Origin: Bacillus sp. FJAT-25509
GTDB taxonomy: Bacteria; Bacillota; Bacilli; Bacillales; Bacillaceae_G
Length of the DNA stretch: 64,000 bases
Assembly (NCBI RefSeq): GCF_001420605.1
Contig: NZ_LJIZ01000007.1
Location: 82,724-146,723 of the forward strand
Reading direction: 5' to 3'
Below, one piece after another: positions 8,352 through 16,095 of this stretch (the stretch's first letter is position 1; every line of letters starts with the position of its first letter). The translations under genes were made by a program, and so were the position numbers. The notes beneath the pieces were generated by a model. That model saw only the letters and a program-made list of their open reading frames with translations. It was not told where the DNA came from and made no database searches.

Positions 8352-8446
8352 AAATTTACTAACCAAATTACAAAGATACCCTTTCCCCCTTTATTTACAT
8401 CGATTCATTTCATAGCTTTAATTACATCCAAATATTCTTTTTATTT

Positions 8447-8512
8447 ATTATATTCATAATTTTCAGTTAAATAAAATTAAACATTTTAACTTACATATAA
8501 ATACTACTAATA
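8447..8512 (-). promoter_or_regulatory. LysR-type activator promoter C (MFS transporter)
   Basis: Minus strand: ATTAGT-AGT-ATTTAT (8497-8511), then GTTAAA-ATG-TTTAAT (8476-8490), a 23-bp spacer and TATAAT (8447-8452). It drives the MFS gene and the small zinc-ribbon gene. Confidence 0.78.
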
Positions 8513-8558
8513 TATGCAATATGTTCCATTTTGCATATAGGATTTTACCACCACAATA

Positions 8559-8624
8559 TATTAGCACAACTGAATTACAAATTAAAATCTTTAATTTTAT
8601 ATAAATACTATTTATATGTAGAAT
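8559..8624 (+). promoter_or_regulatory. LysR-type activator promoter D (atypical SDR)
   Basis: Plus strand: ATTAGC-ACA-ACTGAA (8560-8574), then perfect ATTAAA-ATC-TTTAAT (8581-8595), a 23-bp spacer and TAGAAT (8619-8624), 73 bp before the SDR start. It is divergent from promoter C, and the two upstream dyads lie 47 bp apart. Confidence 0.8.
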
Positions 8625-8697
8625 TAGGATAGTAATGTGTAAATACTATATCATTCAATTTTTTATAGTACGATCGAATCGAAACGGAGGCTGAACA

Positions 8698-9471
8698 ATG
8701 GATTTAAAATTAGCAGGAAAAAAAGCACTTATTGTTGGAGGTAGTCGAGGTATTGGTAAAGCTGTTGCCCGCCAACTAGCTCTTGAAGGTGTAGATTGTA
8801 CGATTTGTTCAAGAAATGAATCCACGCTAAAGATGACTGCAGAGGAACTAGCAAAAGAAACTAATCGAAATATTTATCCAATCGTAGCTGACACTACCGA
8901 TCCAGACTCCATCTTAAATCTAGTAGAAAAATCAGCAGCAGTAATGGGAAGTATAGATATCCTAATTAATAGTGGAGCCCGTGTTGGTGGACATGAGCCT
9001 GAGGACTTTAATAGTATTAAAGAAGAACTTATTATAAAGGATTTTGAAGAAAAATATATGGGTTATTTTCGAAGTATTAGAGCCGTTGCACCATATATGA
9101 TTGAAAACAACTGGGGACGAATTATCAATATTAGTGGACTAGCTGCTAGGATTGGCGGTAATTACTTTAGCTCTGGTCCTCGTAACGCATCTGTCGTTCA
9201 TTTAACAAAATCCGCATCAATGGAATTAGGAAAGCATGGAATTAACGTCAATGCAATTTATCCTGGAATTGTTGATACCGAAACTTTTAGAGACAAAGTA
9301 ACGAATGAGGAAGCAATTCAACAAGTTAAATCACTAAATTCTCTAGGTCGCCTGATTACTCCAGAGGAGATTGCTTACGTCGTTACGTTCCTAGCATCAC
9401 CTTTATCAGCATCAATTACTGGAGAAGTAATACCGGTAACTGGTGGTATCGGAAATACCGTTTATTTCTAA
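8698..9471 (+). CDS. SDR-family protein lacking the YxxxK catalytic motif
   Basis: 257 residues with an intact cofactor site (GGSRGIG, 14-20), NSG at 91-93 and Ser146 in NISG. Counting the invariant 13 residues from that Ser, the catalytic Tyr is replaced by Ser159 and the Lys by Asn163, within SSGPRNAS. The downstream SVVHLTK and TGEVIPVTGG are normal. Related SDRs carrying an RNA(A/S) motif at this place occur in bacteria, so this is a divergent subfamily and not a sequencing slip. It may use another acid/base or bind a nucleotide without redox chemistry. GGAGG ribosome site, own LysR-type promoter and own terminator. Confidence 0.85.
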   Translation: MDLKLAGKKALIVGGSRGIGKAVARQLALEGVDCTICSRNESTLKMTAEELAKETNRNIYPIVADTTDPDSILNLVEKSAAVMGSIDILINSGARVGGHEPEDFNSIKEELIIKDFEEKYMGYFRSIRAVAPYMIENNWGRIINISGLAARIGGNYFSSGPRNASVVHLTKSASMELGKHGINVNAIYPGIVDTETFRDKVTNEEAIQQVKSLNSLGRLITPEEIAYVVTFLASPLSASITGEVIPVTGGIGNTVYF

Positions 9472-9503
9472 TATACTTATTTGAGTTAATAGTTCAAAGT
9501 AAT

Positions 9504-9530
9504 AGAGCCTCACTATTTTTGAGGCTCTTT
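9504..9530 (+). terminator. Terminator of the atypical SDR gene
   Basis: AGAGCCTCA pairs with TGAGGCTCT around a 7-base loop, followed by TT. Confidence 0.85.
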
Positions 9531-9563
9531 AAGTGTGTAGACAAATTCCAAAAAACTTGATTA

Positions 9564-10514
9564 TCAGACTGATTGTAAGCGTTTGTCAAAGGCAGAGCGT
9601 ATAAATTTATCAATCTTAGAAACTGTCGATTCAATATTTTTCGAAAAAATTGCCATATGTGCAAAATAGCCGTGGATCATTCCAGGTTCACATGCATATT
9701 CAACTTGTACTCCAAACTTTTTCAACCGATTGGCATAGGCTACCCCTTCATCCCGTAGTACATCATTTTCCGCTGTAATAATTAATGCTTGCGGAAGACC
9801 ACTTAAATCTTTTGCTATTAACGGAGAAGCGTACTCATCCGACTTGTCCTCTTCATTTCTTAAATAATGAGTTCGGAACCAAATTAGCTGTTCTCGATCT
9901 AAACCAAATCCTTTTGCAAACATTTGATGTGATTCTGTATTAAACTCAAGATTTGTTGGGGGATAGATTAAAACTTGTCCAGAAATGCTAGGACCCTTTC
10001 TGTCTCTTGCAATCATTGTAACGACTGTAGCAAGATTTCCCCCTACACTATCTCCACCAACGATCAATCTAGAGACATCCCCATTAAAGGAAATACCATT
10101 TTCATAAACCCACTCCAAAGCAGAAAATGCATCTTCCACTGCTGTTGGAAACTTATATTCTGGTGCAAGGCGATAATTTACTGATACAACAATGCTCTTT
10201 GTTCTATTAGCAATTAAGCGACAGCTTGCGTCCGTTGATTCAATATCCCCGAGAACCCATCCACCACCATGGTAGTATATGAATATTGGAAAGGGCCCCT
10301 GACCTTCTGGCATGTAAACTCGGCAATTAATTTCTTCATGACTACTTACTGGAATCATAAAGTCCTCTACTTTTGATAATCCTTCTAAATTTACAAGGGG
10401 TCGTGGTGACTTTGATAGCATTTCTCTTACAATTTTGGGTTCCAGTTCATGAATTGGTGGCATCTGTTTTAGTGCACTTAAAAACTTCTCTGCCTGCCGA
10501 TCTAATTTTGCCAA
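9564..10514 (-). CDS. Alpha/beta hydrolase, hormone-sensitive-lipase family esterase
   Basis: 316 residues. Oxyanion motif HGGGW at 82-86, nucleophile Ser156 in GDSVGG, Asp251 in AENDVLRDEG and His281 in MIHGY complete the family triad. It should hydrolyse small carboxylic esters or lactones in the cytoplasm. Start is TTG at 10514 with a GAGAGG site, and the N-terminal helical cap fits the family length. It lies downstream of the dioxygenase operon on the same strand, but a hairpin at 10591-10630 separates them. It therefore depends on read-through or an unseen promoter. No LysR-type element lies directly upstream. Confidence 0.88.
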   Translation of the reverse strand: MAKLDRQAEKFLSALKQMPPIHELEPKIVREMLSKSPRPLVNLEGLSKVEDFMIPVSSHEEINCRVYMPEGQGPFPIFIYYHGGGWVLGDIESTDASCRLIANRTKSIVVSVNYRLAPEYKFPTAVEDAFSALEWVYENGISFNGDVSRLIVGGDSVGGNLATVVTMIARDRKGPSISGQVLIYPPTNLEFNTESHQMFAKGFGLDREQLIWFRTHYLRNEEDKSDEYASPLIAKDLSGLPQALIITAENDVLRDEGVAYANRLKKFGVQVEYACEPGMIHGYFAHMAIFSKNIESTVSKIDKFIRSAFDKRLQSV

Positions 10515-10590
10515 ACAATATCAGCCTCTCTCGTTTTAATTTTCATTACCTAAACTTTTATCTAGACAATTAGTCAATCTAAATGATAAA

Positions 10591-10630
10591 TGGTGATCTT
10601 ATTCACGTTTTTCCTTGAATAAAATCACCA
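10591..10630 (-). terminator. Terminator at the end of the ligase-dioxygenase-MFS operon
   Basis: TGGTGATCTTATTCA pairs with TGAATAAAATCACCA (one mismatch) around a 10-base loop. The minus-strand tail is TTTATCATTT, so termination may be incomplete. Confidence 0.65.
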
Positions 10631-10661
10631 ATTACTTATAAGCTTATTTTCCACTAGTTCT

Positions 10662-11660
10662 TTAGCTATTTATAGGTGCACCACCAATATAAAACTCAAA
10701 ACCTGGAGCAATTTTACGACCATTTGGCATCATTAGCCATAATCTTAATAAATGACGTTTTTTATCCTCTTCCTCGAAATCTTCAAAATGAGTACGTGAA
10801 TGGAAAACAGTATAATTATTAACGAATTGCATGTCACCTGGTTCCATCATCATATCGATATGGAAGTTTTTATCATGAGTAAGAGAATCAATAAAATCAA
10901 ATGCTTCAATTTCCTCTTCTGTCAAAAAGATACCTGTTTTCGTTTGTGCTGATTGAACATACTGGCGAATATATCTGCAGCTTAATTTACCACCGAAATA
11001 GCTAAAGATTGGTGATTGAACGACAGGTGATTGACCTGGCGTTTCCTCTCCACGAAGGTCATGGGCAAATGAACGATAGAGAATTTCAAGATATTCTGGG
11101 TGTTTTTCCAGAATTTCATTATAGATCGACATTGCACTTGCGATACTACTTAAACCACCAGATTTAGCTTTACGAAGACATAGTAATCCAACCACATCAG
11201 CAAGATCCGTATGATAATCAAGATGTACATTCGTTTGGTAACCACGTACTTTTGTATTATCATTAAAGTCCTTGCCTACATTTTTAATATGACCTAGGAG
11301 TTCACCATTTTTACTTTGAATGATTGGCAGTCCCAAATGGAGTCCAAGCCCCCAGTAAATGATACTTGCTTCTTCATCGGAATATCGCTCCATTGGCAAT
11401 CCACGTATTAAAAGAAAACCTCTTCCATTCTCTAATTCGTCAACAAAGTACTTTATTTCGTCAGCTAGATCAGGAATTGGAAAATCTTCCTTTTTAAAAT
11501 CAGGTGCTTTTAAACCCCTTTGTTGAACACATAATGCGGCCTTCTCAAGCACAGCAATAGTCGTGTCAGTTAAAAAATAAATCCATGATTCATCTTTAGC
11601 TAGATCAATACCTTTCCACGCAGATCGCCCTTGAATTTTTTCATTTAAAATGGTTGACAT
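10662..11660 (-). CDS. TauD/TfdA-family Fe(II)/2-oxoglutarate dioxygenase (second copy)
   Basis: 332 residues. The iron ligands are probably His150 and Asp152 (HTD) and His287 (VFHSRT); an Arg in KRHLLRLWL would hold 2-oxoglutarate. The ATG at 11660 is chosen over an upstream start because GGAGGAG lies five bases before it and the paralogue at 13112-14167 begins identically (MSTIL). The enzyme should hydroxylate an aliphatic carbon next to a leaving group or functional group. It is the last gene of a four-gene operon driven by promoter E. The two dioxygenases have diverged clearly but keep the same length and active site, so two related substrates or steps are likely. Confidence 0.88.
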   Translation of the reverse strand: MSTILNEKIQGRSAWKGIDLAKDESWIYFLTDTTIAVLEKAALCVQQRGLKAPDFKKEDFPIPDLADEIKYFVDELENGRGFLLIRGLPMERYSDEEASIIYWGLGLHLGLPIIQSKNGELLGHIKNVGKDFNDNTKVRGYQTNVHLDYHTDLADVVGLLCLRKAKSGGLSSIASAMSIYNEILEKHPEYLEILYRSFAHDLRGEETPGQSPVVQSPIFSYFGGKLSCRYIRQYVQSAQTKTGIFLTEEEIEAFDFIDSLTHDKNFHIDMMMEPGDMQFVNNYTVFHSRTHFEDFEEEDKKRHLLRLWLMMPNGRKIAPGFEFYIGGAPINS

Positions 11661-11718
11661 TAAAACTCCTCCTTCGAAAATGAAGATTACTAATTTAATA
11701 GTCAAATAGTTAAAACGT

Positions 11719-13023
11719 TTATTTGTAACTCATACTACTCATTTGCTCCCCCGACTCATTTATTGCGTTTCTTTGATTTGCGGGATGTACACCAAGCCAA
11801 AATACGATTCCTATAATTAACATTCCTAATGAAGAAAAGCCAAATGCGTAATTATAACCAATTGCTTGGGTTAGCGAATGTTGGATAAAGTATCCGAAGA
11901 CTAGTGGAGCAATAATACTAGATATACTTGCAAATGCAATGAATGCTCCCTGGGCTTTTCCAATGTTCTCGGGAGAAAAGAACTCCATCAATATAGCTGG
12001 AGCAAGTGAAAGAATTACATACGCAAAACCAGGTGCTAGTGTAAAGAAAACAATAGACATAGTAACTGAATTCACGGTTATCGCTAGATATAGACAAATA
12101 GCAGATAACATCATCATGAGACCCGCAAGATTAATACGGGCTTTACGAATATTGCCTGTTTTGCGGTAAAGACGATCAGATAGCATAGAAAATCCAATTT
12201 GGCAAAAAGCTGCAAAAAGAAAAGGCAATGATACCGCTAGTTTTAAAGTCTGAGGGTCAAACTGTTGAATTTTTGTAAAGTAAGACGGGAACCACACTGC
12301 CTGAATGGATAATAACCAATATGCACAACCACCGCACATAACAGTTAATAGAAAGCTTTTAGAAAATAGGTGTGGAAAAAACTGTCGCATTGAAACCTTA
12401 GGAATGCTAGAAGACTGGCTCTTTGATTGATGAATAGCTGATAGTCCAATTTCTGTTGGGTTCTCTTTACCGAAAATTAACCACAAAACTAACACACTCA
12501 GTCCAAGAACACCCATCACTAAAAATGCCGATTTCCATCCATGTTTATCAATTAATGATATTAATAATGGAGAAGCAATTGCCGAACCCCCGGTCGTTCC
12601 TAAAAGAACCGCACCAAAACCTATACCATGCCTATGTTTTGGGAACCATTTTCCCATGATTGCCGTAGAAAGAGCTGGGGCTGGTCCTTCGCCCAATCCT
12701 AAAAACATTCTTGTTATCAAAAGCAAAGTTAAGCTAGAAGCAAAAGGAGTTGCAAACTGAACAATTAGCCAAACTAATGACAGCCATGACAACATTTTTT
12801 TCGTATTTTTCGAATCAGCCATTCCTCCGAGTATCATTGAGGAAAATGTAAAAAACCAAAAAAATGAACTTCCTACAACTCCCCATTTTGTTGGACTTAA
12901 ATGTAATTCTTTCATTAAGGGAACAGAAACCAAACCAATGATAATTTTATCGACTTGGTTGATCATACCGGTAAGAACTAGAAATAATAAGATAACCCAG
13001 GCGTACTTTGGAGTTCTTGGCAT
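11719..13023 (-). CDS. MFS transporter, ACS type (second copy)
   Basis: About 434 residues, twelve membrane segments, with GGMADSKNTKK and FLGLGEGPAP motifs. It is closely related to the transporter at 6961-8250 throughout. The ATG at 13023 (GAGGG ten bases upstream) aligns with the paralogue start better than the GTG at 13047. It lies between the two dioxygenase genes in the operon from promoter E. The duplicated transporter/dioxygenase pairing suggests two related substrates. Predicted to import an organic anion; specificity unknown. Confidence 0.9.
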   Translation of the reverse strand: MPRTPKYAWVILLFLVLTGMINQVDKIIIGLVSVPLMKELHLSPTKWGVVGSSFFWFFTFSSMILGGMADSKNTKKMLSWLSLVWLIVQFATPFASSLTLLLITRMFLGLGEGPAPALSTAIMGKWFPKHRHGIGFGAVLLGTTGGSAIASPLLISLIDKHGWKSAFLVMGVLGLSVLVLWLIFGKENPTEIGLSAIHQSKSQSSSIPKVSMRQFFPHLFSKSFLLTVMCGGCAYWLLSIQAVWFPSYFTKIQQFDPQTLKLAVSLPFLFAAFCQIGFSMLSDRLYRKTGNIRKARINLAGLMMMLSAICLYLAITVNSVTMSIVFFTLAPGFAYVILSLAPAILMEFFSPENIGKAQGAFIAFASISSIIAPLVFGYFIQHSLTQAIGYNYAFGFSSLGMLIIGIVFWLGVHPANQRNAINESGEQMSSMSYK

Positions 13024-13111
13024 ATAAGTATATCCCTCACTTTTCACTATTTAAGGAACACCTTTTCTAAAAAAAGAAATGGTGTTCACACTCATTCTTA
13101 CAGAAGTAAAA

Positions 13112-14167
13112 TTACTTTAAAGTTTCAACTATTCCACCCGCAGTTTTATTACGAGCAGGTACACCGCCACGACCCGGTTTTCCAGTATTTTCGTCAAAAA
13201 ACATTGCGAAATCCGGAGAAATTTCACGGCCATTAGGCATCGTGAGCCATAATCTTAATAAATGACGTTTTTGATCTAGTTCTTCGTAATCCTCGTATTG
13301 AGTTCGTGAATGAAGAACCGTATAATTATTTACAAATTGCATATCGCCTGGCTCCAGCATCATATTGAAATGTAAATTTTCATCATGAAGTAGAGAGTCC
13401 AGTAAATCTAATGCTTCGATTTCAACTTTTGATAACTCGATACCCGTTTTCGCTTGCGCTGATTCGATAAATAAACGAACATATCGGCAACTTAGTTTTC
13501 CATCATAGTAACTAAAAATTGGTGATGTAAATATTGGCGATTCTCCTGGCCCTTCTTCTCCACGGCGATCAAAGTTAAACGGACGACAAAGTATTCCTAA
13601 ATATTCAGGGTTCTTCTCTAGAATCTCATTGTAAACTGCCATCGAGCTTATAATGCTACTTTCTCCCCCTGTTTTCCCTTTTCGTAGACTTAATAAACCT
13701 ACTACATCAGAACCATCAGCGTGAAAAGGAAGATGCAGTTTCGTTTGGTAACCGCGAACGTTTGAATTTTCTAAACTAAGACCTTGATCTCTAACGTGCC
13801 CTAAAAGTTCACCATTAGCATTTTGTGATACTGGAGTACCCATATGAAGGCCAAGACCCCAATAAATGATGCTTGCTTCTTCATCTGTATATCTTTCAAT
13901 CGGTAAACCTCGAATTAATAGAAATCCTCTTCCATTCTCAAGTTCTTCAACAAAGTAATCAATTTCATTTAAAAGATTTGGAACTTGGAAGTCTTCTTTG
14001 TTAAAATCGGGTGCTTTTAACCCCTTTTGTTTAACATGGGCTAGTGCATTTTCAAGCTCAACAATTGCTTCCTCAGATAAGTAATAAATCCAAGATTCAT
14101 CCTTTGCTAGGTCTGTTCCTTTCCAAGCTACTGACCCTTTAACCTTTTCCTTTAAAATTGTTGACAT
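13112..14167 (-). CDS. TauD/TfdA-family Fe(II)/2-oxoglutarate dioxygenase (first copy)
   Basis: 351 residues. His149 and Asp151 (HAD) and the later His in VLHSRT form the facial triad; KRHLLRLWL carries the 2-oxoglutarate Arg. It differs from its paralogue in the segment after GYQT (LHLPFHADG versus VHLDYHTDL) and has an 18-residue longer C-terminus ending in a Gly/Arg-rich stretch. GGAGG ribosome site. It follows the acyl-CoA ligase by 33 bp in the promoter E operon. Likely hydroxylates the imported compound or an intermediate; substrate unknown. Confidence 0.88.
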   Translation of the reverse strand: MSTILKEKVKGSVAWKGTDLAKDESWIYYLSEEAIVELENALAHVKQKGLKAPDFNKEDFQVPNLLNEIDYFVEELENGRGFLLIRGLPIERYTDEEASIIYWGLGLHMGTPVSQNANGELLGHVRDQGLSLENSNVRGYQTKLHLPFHADGSDVVGLLSLRKGKTGGESSIISSMAVYNEILEKNPEYLGILCRPFNFDRRGEEGPGESPIFTSPIFSYYDGKLSCRYVRLFIESAQAKTGIELSKVEIEALDLLDSLLHDENLHFNMMLEPGDMQFVNNYTVLHSRTQYEDYEELDQKRHLLRLWLTMPNGREISPDFAMFFDENTGKPGRGGVPARNKTAGGIVETLK

Positions 14168-14200
14168 AATGAATCCTCCCTTTATGAATGATTTATTTGT

Positions 14201-15715
14201 TTACTTTACTTCAGTCAATTCTCTTAACTCTCTTCGCAAAATCTTCCCTGTTGAATTCTTTGGTAGTTCTTTACAAAATTCTACATATTTAGGAACCTTG
14301 TATTTAACTAGCTTATCTTTACAAAATTGAATCATATCGTTCTCTGTGAACAGTTCATCTCTAACTACGACGTATGCTTTTACACTTTCTCCGTATTCTT
14401 TATTAGGTACGCCAATTACTGCTGCCTCTAAAACTGCGGGATGTTGATATAGTACTTCTTCCACTTCACGAGGATAAATATTGTATCCTCCAACAATAAT
14501 CATGTCCTTCTTTCGGTCAACAATGTAGATGTATCCATCTTCGTCCATTGTTGCAAGATCACCAGTGTAAAACCACCCGTCTTTAAAAGTGGCCAATGTA
14601 GCTTCTAGCATCCCTAAATATCCCTTCATTACATTTGGCCCTTGTACAACTAATTCTCCAACCTCGCCTCTTGGCAATTCTTCTCCAAATTTATCTACTA
14701 CTTTGCTTTGAACAGCAGGAATATTTCTACCGATTGAACCTGGTTTCCTAATTCCTTTTAACGGATTAATTGCAACAAGTGGCGCAGTTTCTGAAAGTCC
14801 ATAACCCTCTAATATAGGTACGTTGAACTTACTTTCAAATTTTTGCAGAAGCTCTACTGGAATCGAAGCACCACCTGAAATACAAATACGAATGGATTTA
14901 AAATGCTCTGACGAAGCTTCAGGTAATTGATTGATAAAATTGTACATCGTAGGTACTCCTGCAAATATTGTGGCATTTCTTTTTTGGATGTTATTGACTA
15001 CATCGACAGGACTGAATTTAGGCTGAATTAAAACTGTTGAGCCACAAGCAATCGATGCATTCAAACAAACTGTCATACAGAAAACATGAAACATTGGCAG
15101 AACAGCAACTACTCGGTCGTTTTCATCCATTTCAAGCAATTTTGATATAGAATCTGCATTCGATGCCAAATTTCGATGTGTTAATATTGCACCCTTTGGT
15201 TTGCCTGTAGTACCCGAAGTGTACAGAATAACTGCTAGATCTTCTTGATCAACGAATGGACTTTCACTTACACTTGCACTCGGTTTCATAAGGTGTTCCC
15301 ATGTCCATTCCTGTTTCTCTGCTTCTGTATAAATGACTAAATTAAGATTAACCAACTGTTTCTTTAGTTCTGATAACGTTGGCCCAACGGATTCATGAGC
15401 AATAACCGCTTTTACTTGACTATTTTCCAATATGTAGCTGATTTCATCTTGGGTAAACAAAGGATTAATTGGAACAACAAATGCACCTAGTCGCAAAATT
15501 CCATAGTATGCAATGAGAAATTCTGGGCTATTTCCTAATAAAAGGGCAACTCCATCTCCTTTGCCGATTCCTTGTCCAGACATTCCAGCAGCAAATTGAT
15601 TTACAAGCTGGTTTAATTCCCCATATGTTACACACTGATCACCAAACATATAAGCGATACTATCCGGGAAATTAATTGCGCTTCTATTTAAGATTTCGTA
15701 TAAGTTATTACTCAT
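14201..15715 (-). CDS. AMP-forming acyl-CoA ligase (long-chain fatty acid-CoA ligase-like)
   Basis: 504 residues of the ANL superfamily. Visible motifs are the P-loop YTSGTTGKPKG, GYGLSETAP, the YTGDLA hinge region with DRKKDMIIVGGYNIYP, and the C-terminal catalytic Lys in STGKILRREL. It activates a carboxylic acid with ATP and CoA. The ATG at 15715 is used because AAGGGGG precedes it, whereas the GTG at 15742 has no ribosome site. First gene of the operon ligase, dioxygenase, MFS, dioxygenase, 81 bp after the -10 of promoter E. Its CoA ester would feed the thiolase at 1945-3120. Aromatic or aliphatic substrates are both possible. Confidence 0.9.
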   Translation of the reverse strand: MSNNLYEILNRSAINFPDSIAYMFGDQCVTYGELNQLVNQFAAGMSGQGIGKGDGVALLLGNSPEFLIAYYGILRLGAFVVPINPLFTQDEISYILENSQVKAVIAHESVGPTLSELKKQLVNLNLVIYTEAEKQEWTWEHLMKPSASVSESPFVDQEDLAVILYTSGTTGKPKGAILTHRNLASNADSISKLLEMDENDRVVAVLPMFHVFCMTVCLNASIACGSTVLIQPKFSPVDVVNNIQKRNATIFAGVPTMYNFINQLPEASSEHFKSIRICISGGASIPVELLQKFESKFNVPILEGYGLSETAPLVAINPLKGIRKPGSIGRNIPAVQSKVVDKFGEELPRGEVGELVVQGPNVMKGYLGMLEATLATFKDGWFYTGDLATMDEDGYIYIVDRKKDMIIVGGYNIYPREVEEVLYQHPAVLEAAVIGVPNKEYGESVKAYVVVRDELFTENDMIQFCKDKLVKYKVPKYVEFCKELPKNSTGKILRRELRELTEVK

Positions 15716-15743
15716 TAATTGAATATTCCCCCTTTCAACCACT

Positions 15744-15757
15744 TGGAAGCGTTTTAT
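15744..15757. promoter_or_regulatory. Weak cre-like sequence
   Basis: TGGAAGCGTTTTAT keeps the CG core of a CcpA site with three mismatches. It lies between promoter E and the ligase start, the same relative place as the better cre in the MFS leader. Confidence 0.3.
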
Positions 15758-15796
15758 AAATTAATTATTTTGAATATTAAAAATATTACTACACTA

Positions 15797-15862
15797 AGTA
15801 TACTCATAAATAAAAATGAAATAAAATTAAAGATTTTAATTTGTATGTAAGTCTAACTAATA
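15797..15862 (-). promoter_or_regulatory. LysR-type activator promoter E (ligase-dioxygenase operon)
   Basis: Minus strand: ATTAGT-TAG-ACTTAC (15847-15861), then perfect ATTAAA-ATC-TTTAAT (15826-15840), a 23-bp spacer and TATACT (15797-15802). It drives a four-gene operon. Confidence 0.82.
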
Positions 15863-15922
15863 TTAAGAACGTTGTTCATTATAATAAGGTCCCAATAAGA
15901 CACACTTTATTGGATAGCTTTA

Positions 15923-15968
15923 AAATAAAAAAACAAAGCCTAAACTTGAAAAGGCTCTGTTTATTTTT
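15923..15968 (+). terminator. Hairpin with T-rich tail before the YeiH-type gene
   Basis: AAACAAAGCC pairs with GGCTCTGTTT (one mismatch), extended by A-rich and T-rich arms, followed by TTATTTTT. No gene precedes it on the plus strand, so it may insulate the regulon or act in a short leader. Confidence 0.5.
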
Positions 15969-16095
15969 AGTTAATCTATTTCTTCTTTTTCTATGTATCG
16001 CATTTCCTTATTATAACTATAATAATAATTTATTTTCCTTATGATAAATAATTCGATACGATAATAACATAGAACGCCACGAGGAGATGGACAAG

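Noticed and set aside
15715..15742. GTG at 15742 as the start of the acyl-CoA ligase
   Set aside because: No ribosome site precedes it, whereas AAGGGGG lies before the ATG at 15715, where homologous N-termini begin.
15841..16044. 67-codon plus-strand ORF starting in the LysR-type promoter E
   Set aside because: It runs through the operator and a hairpin, lacks a ribosome site and has low-complexity content.
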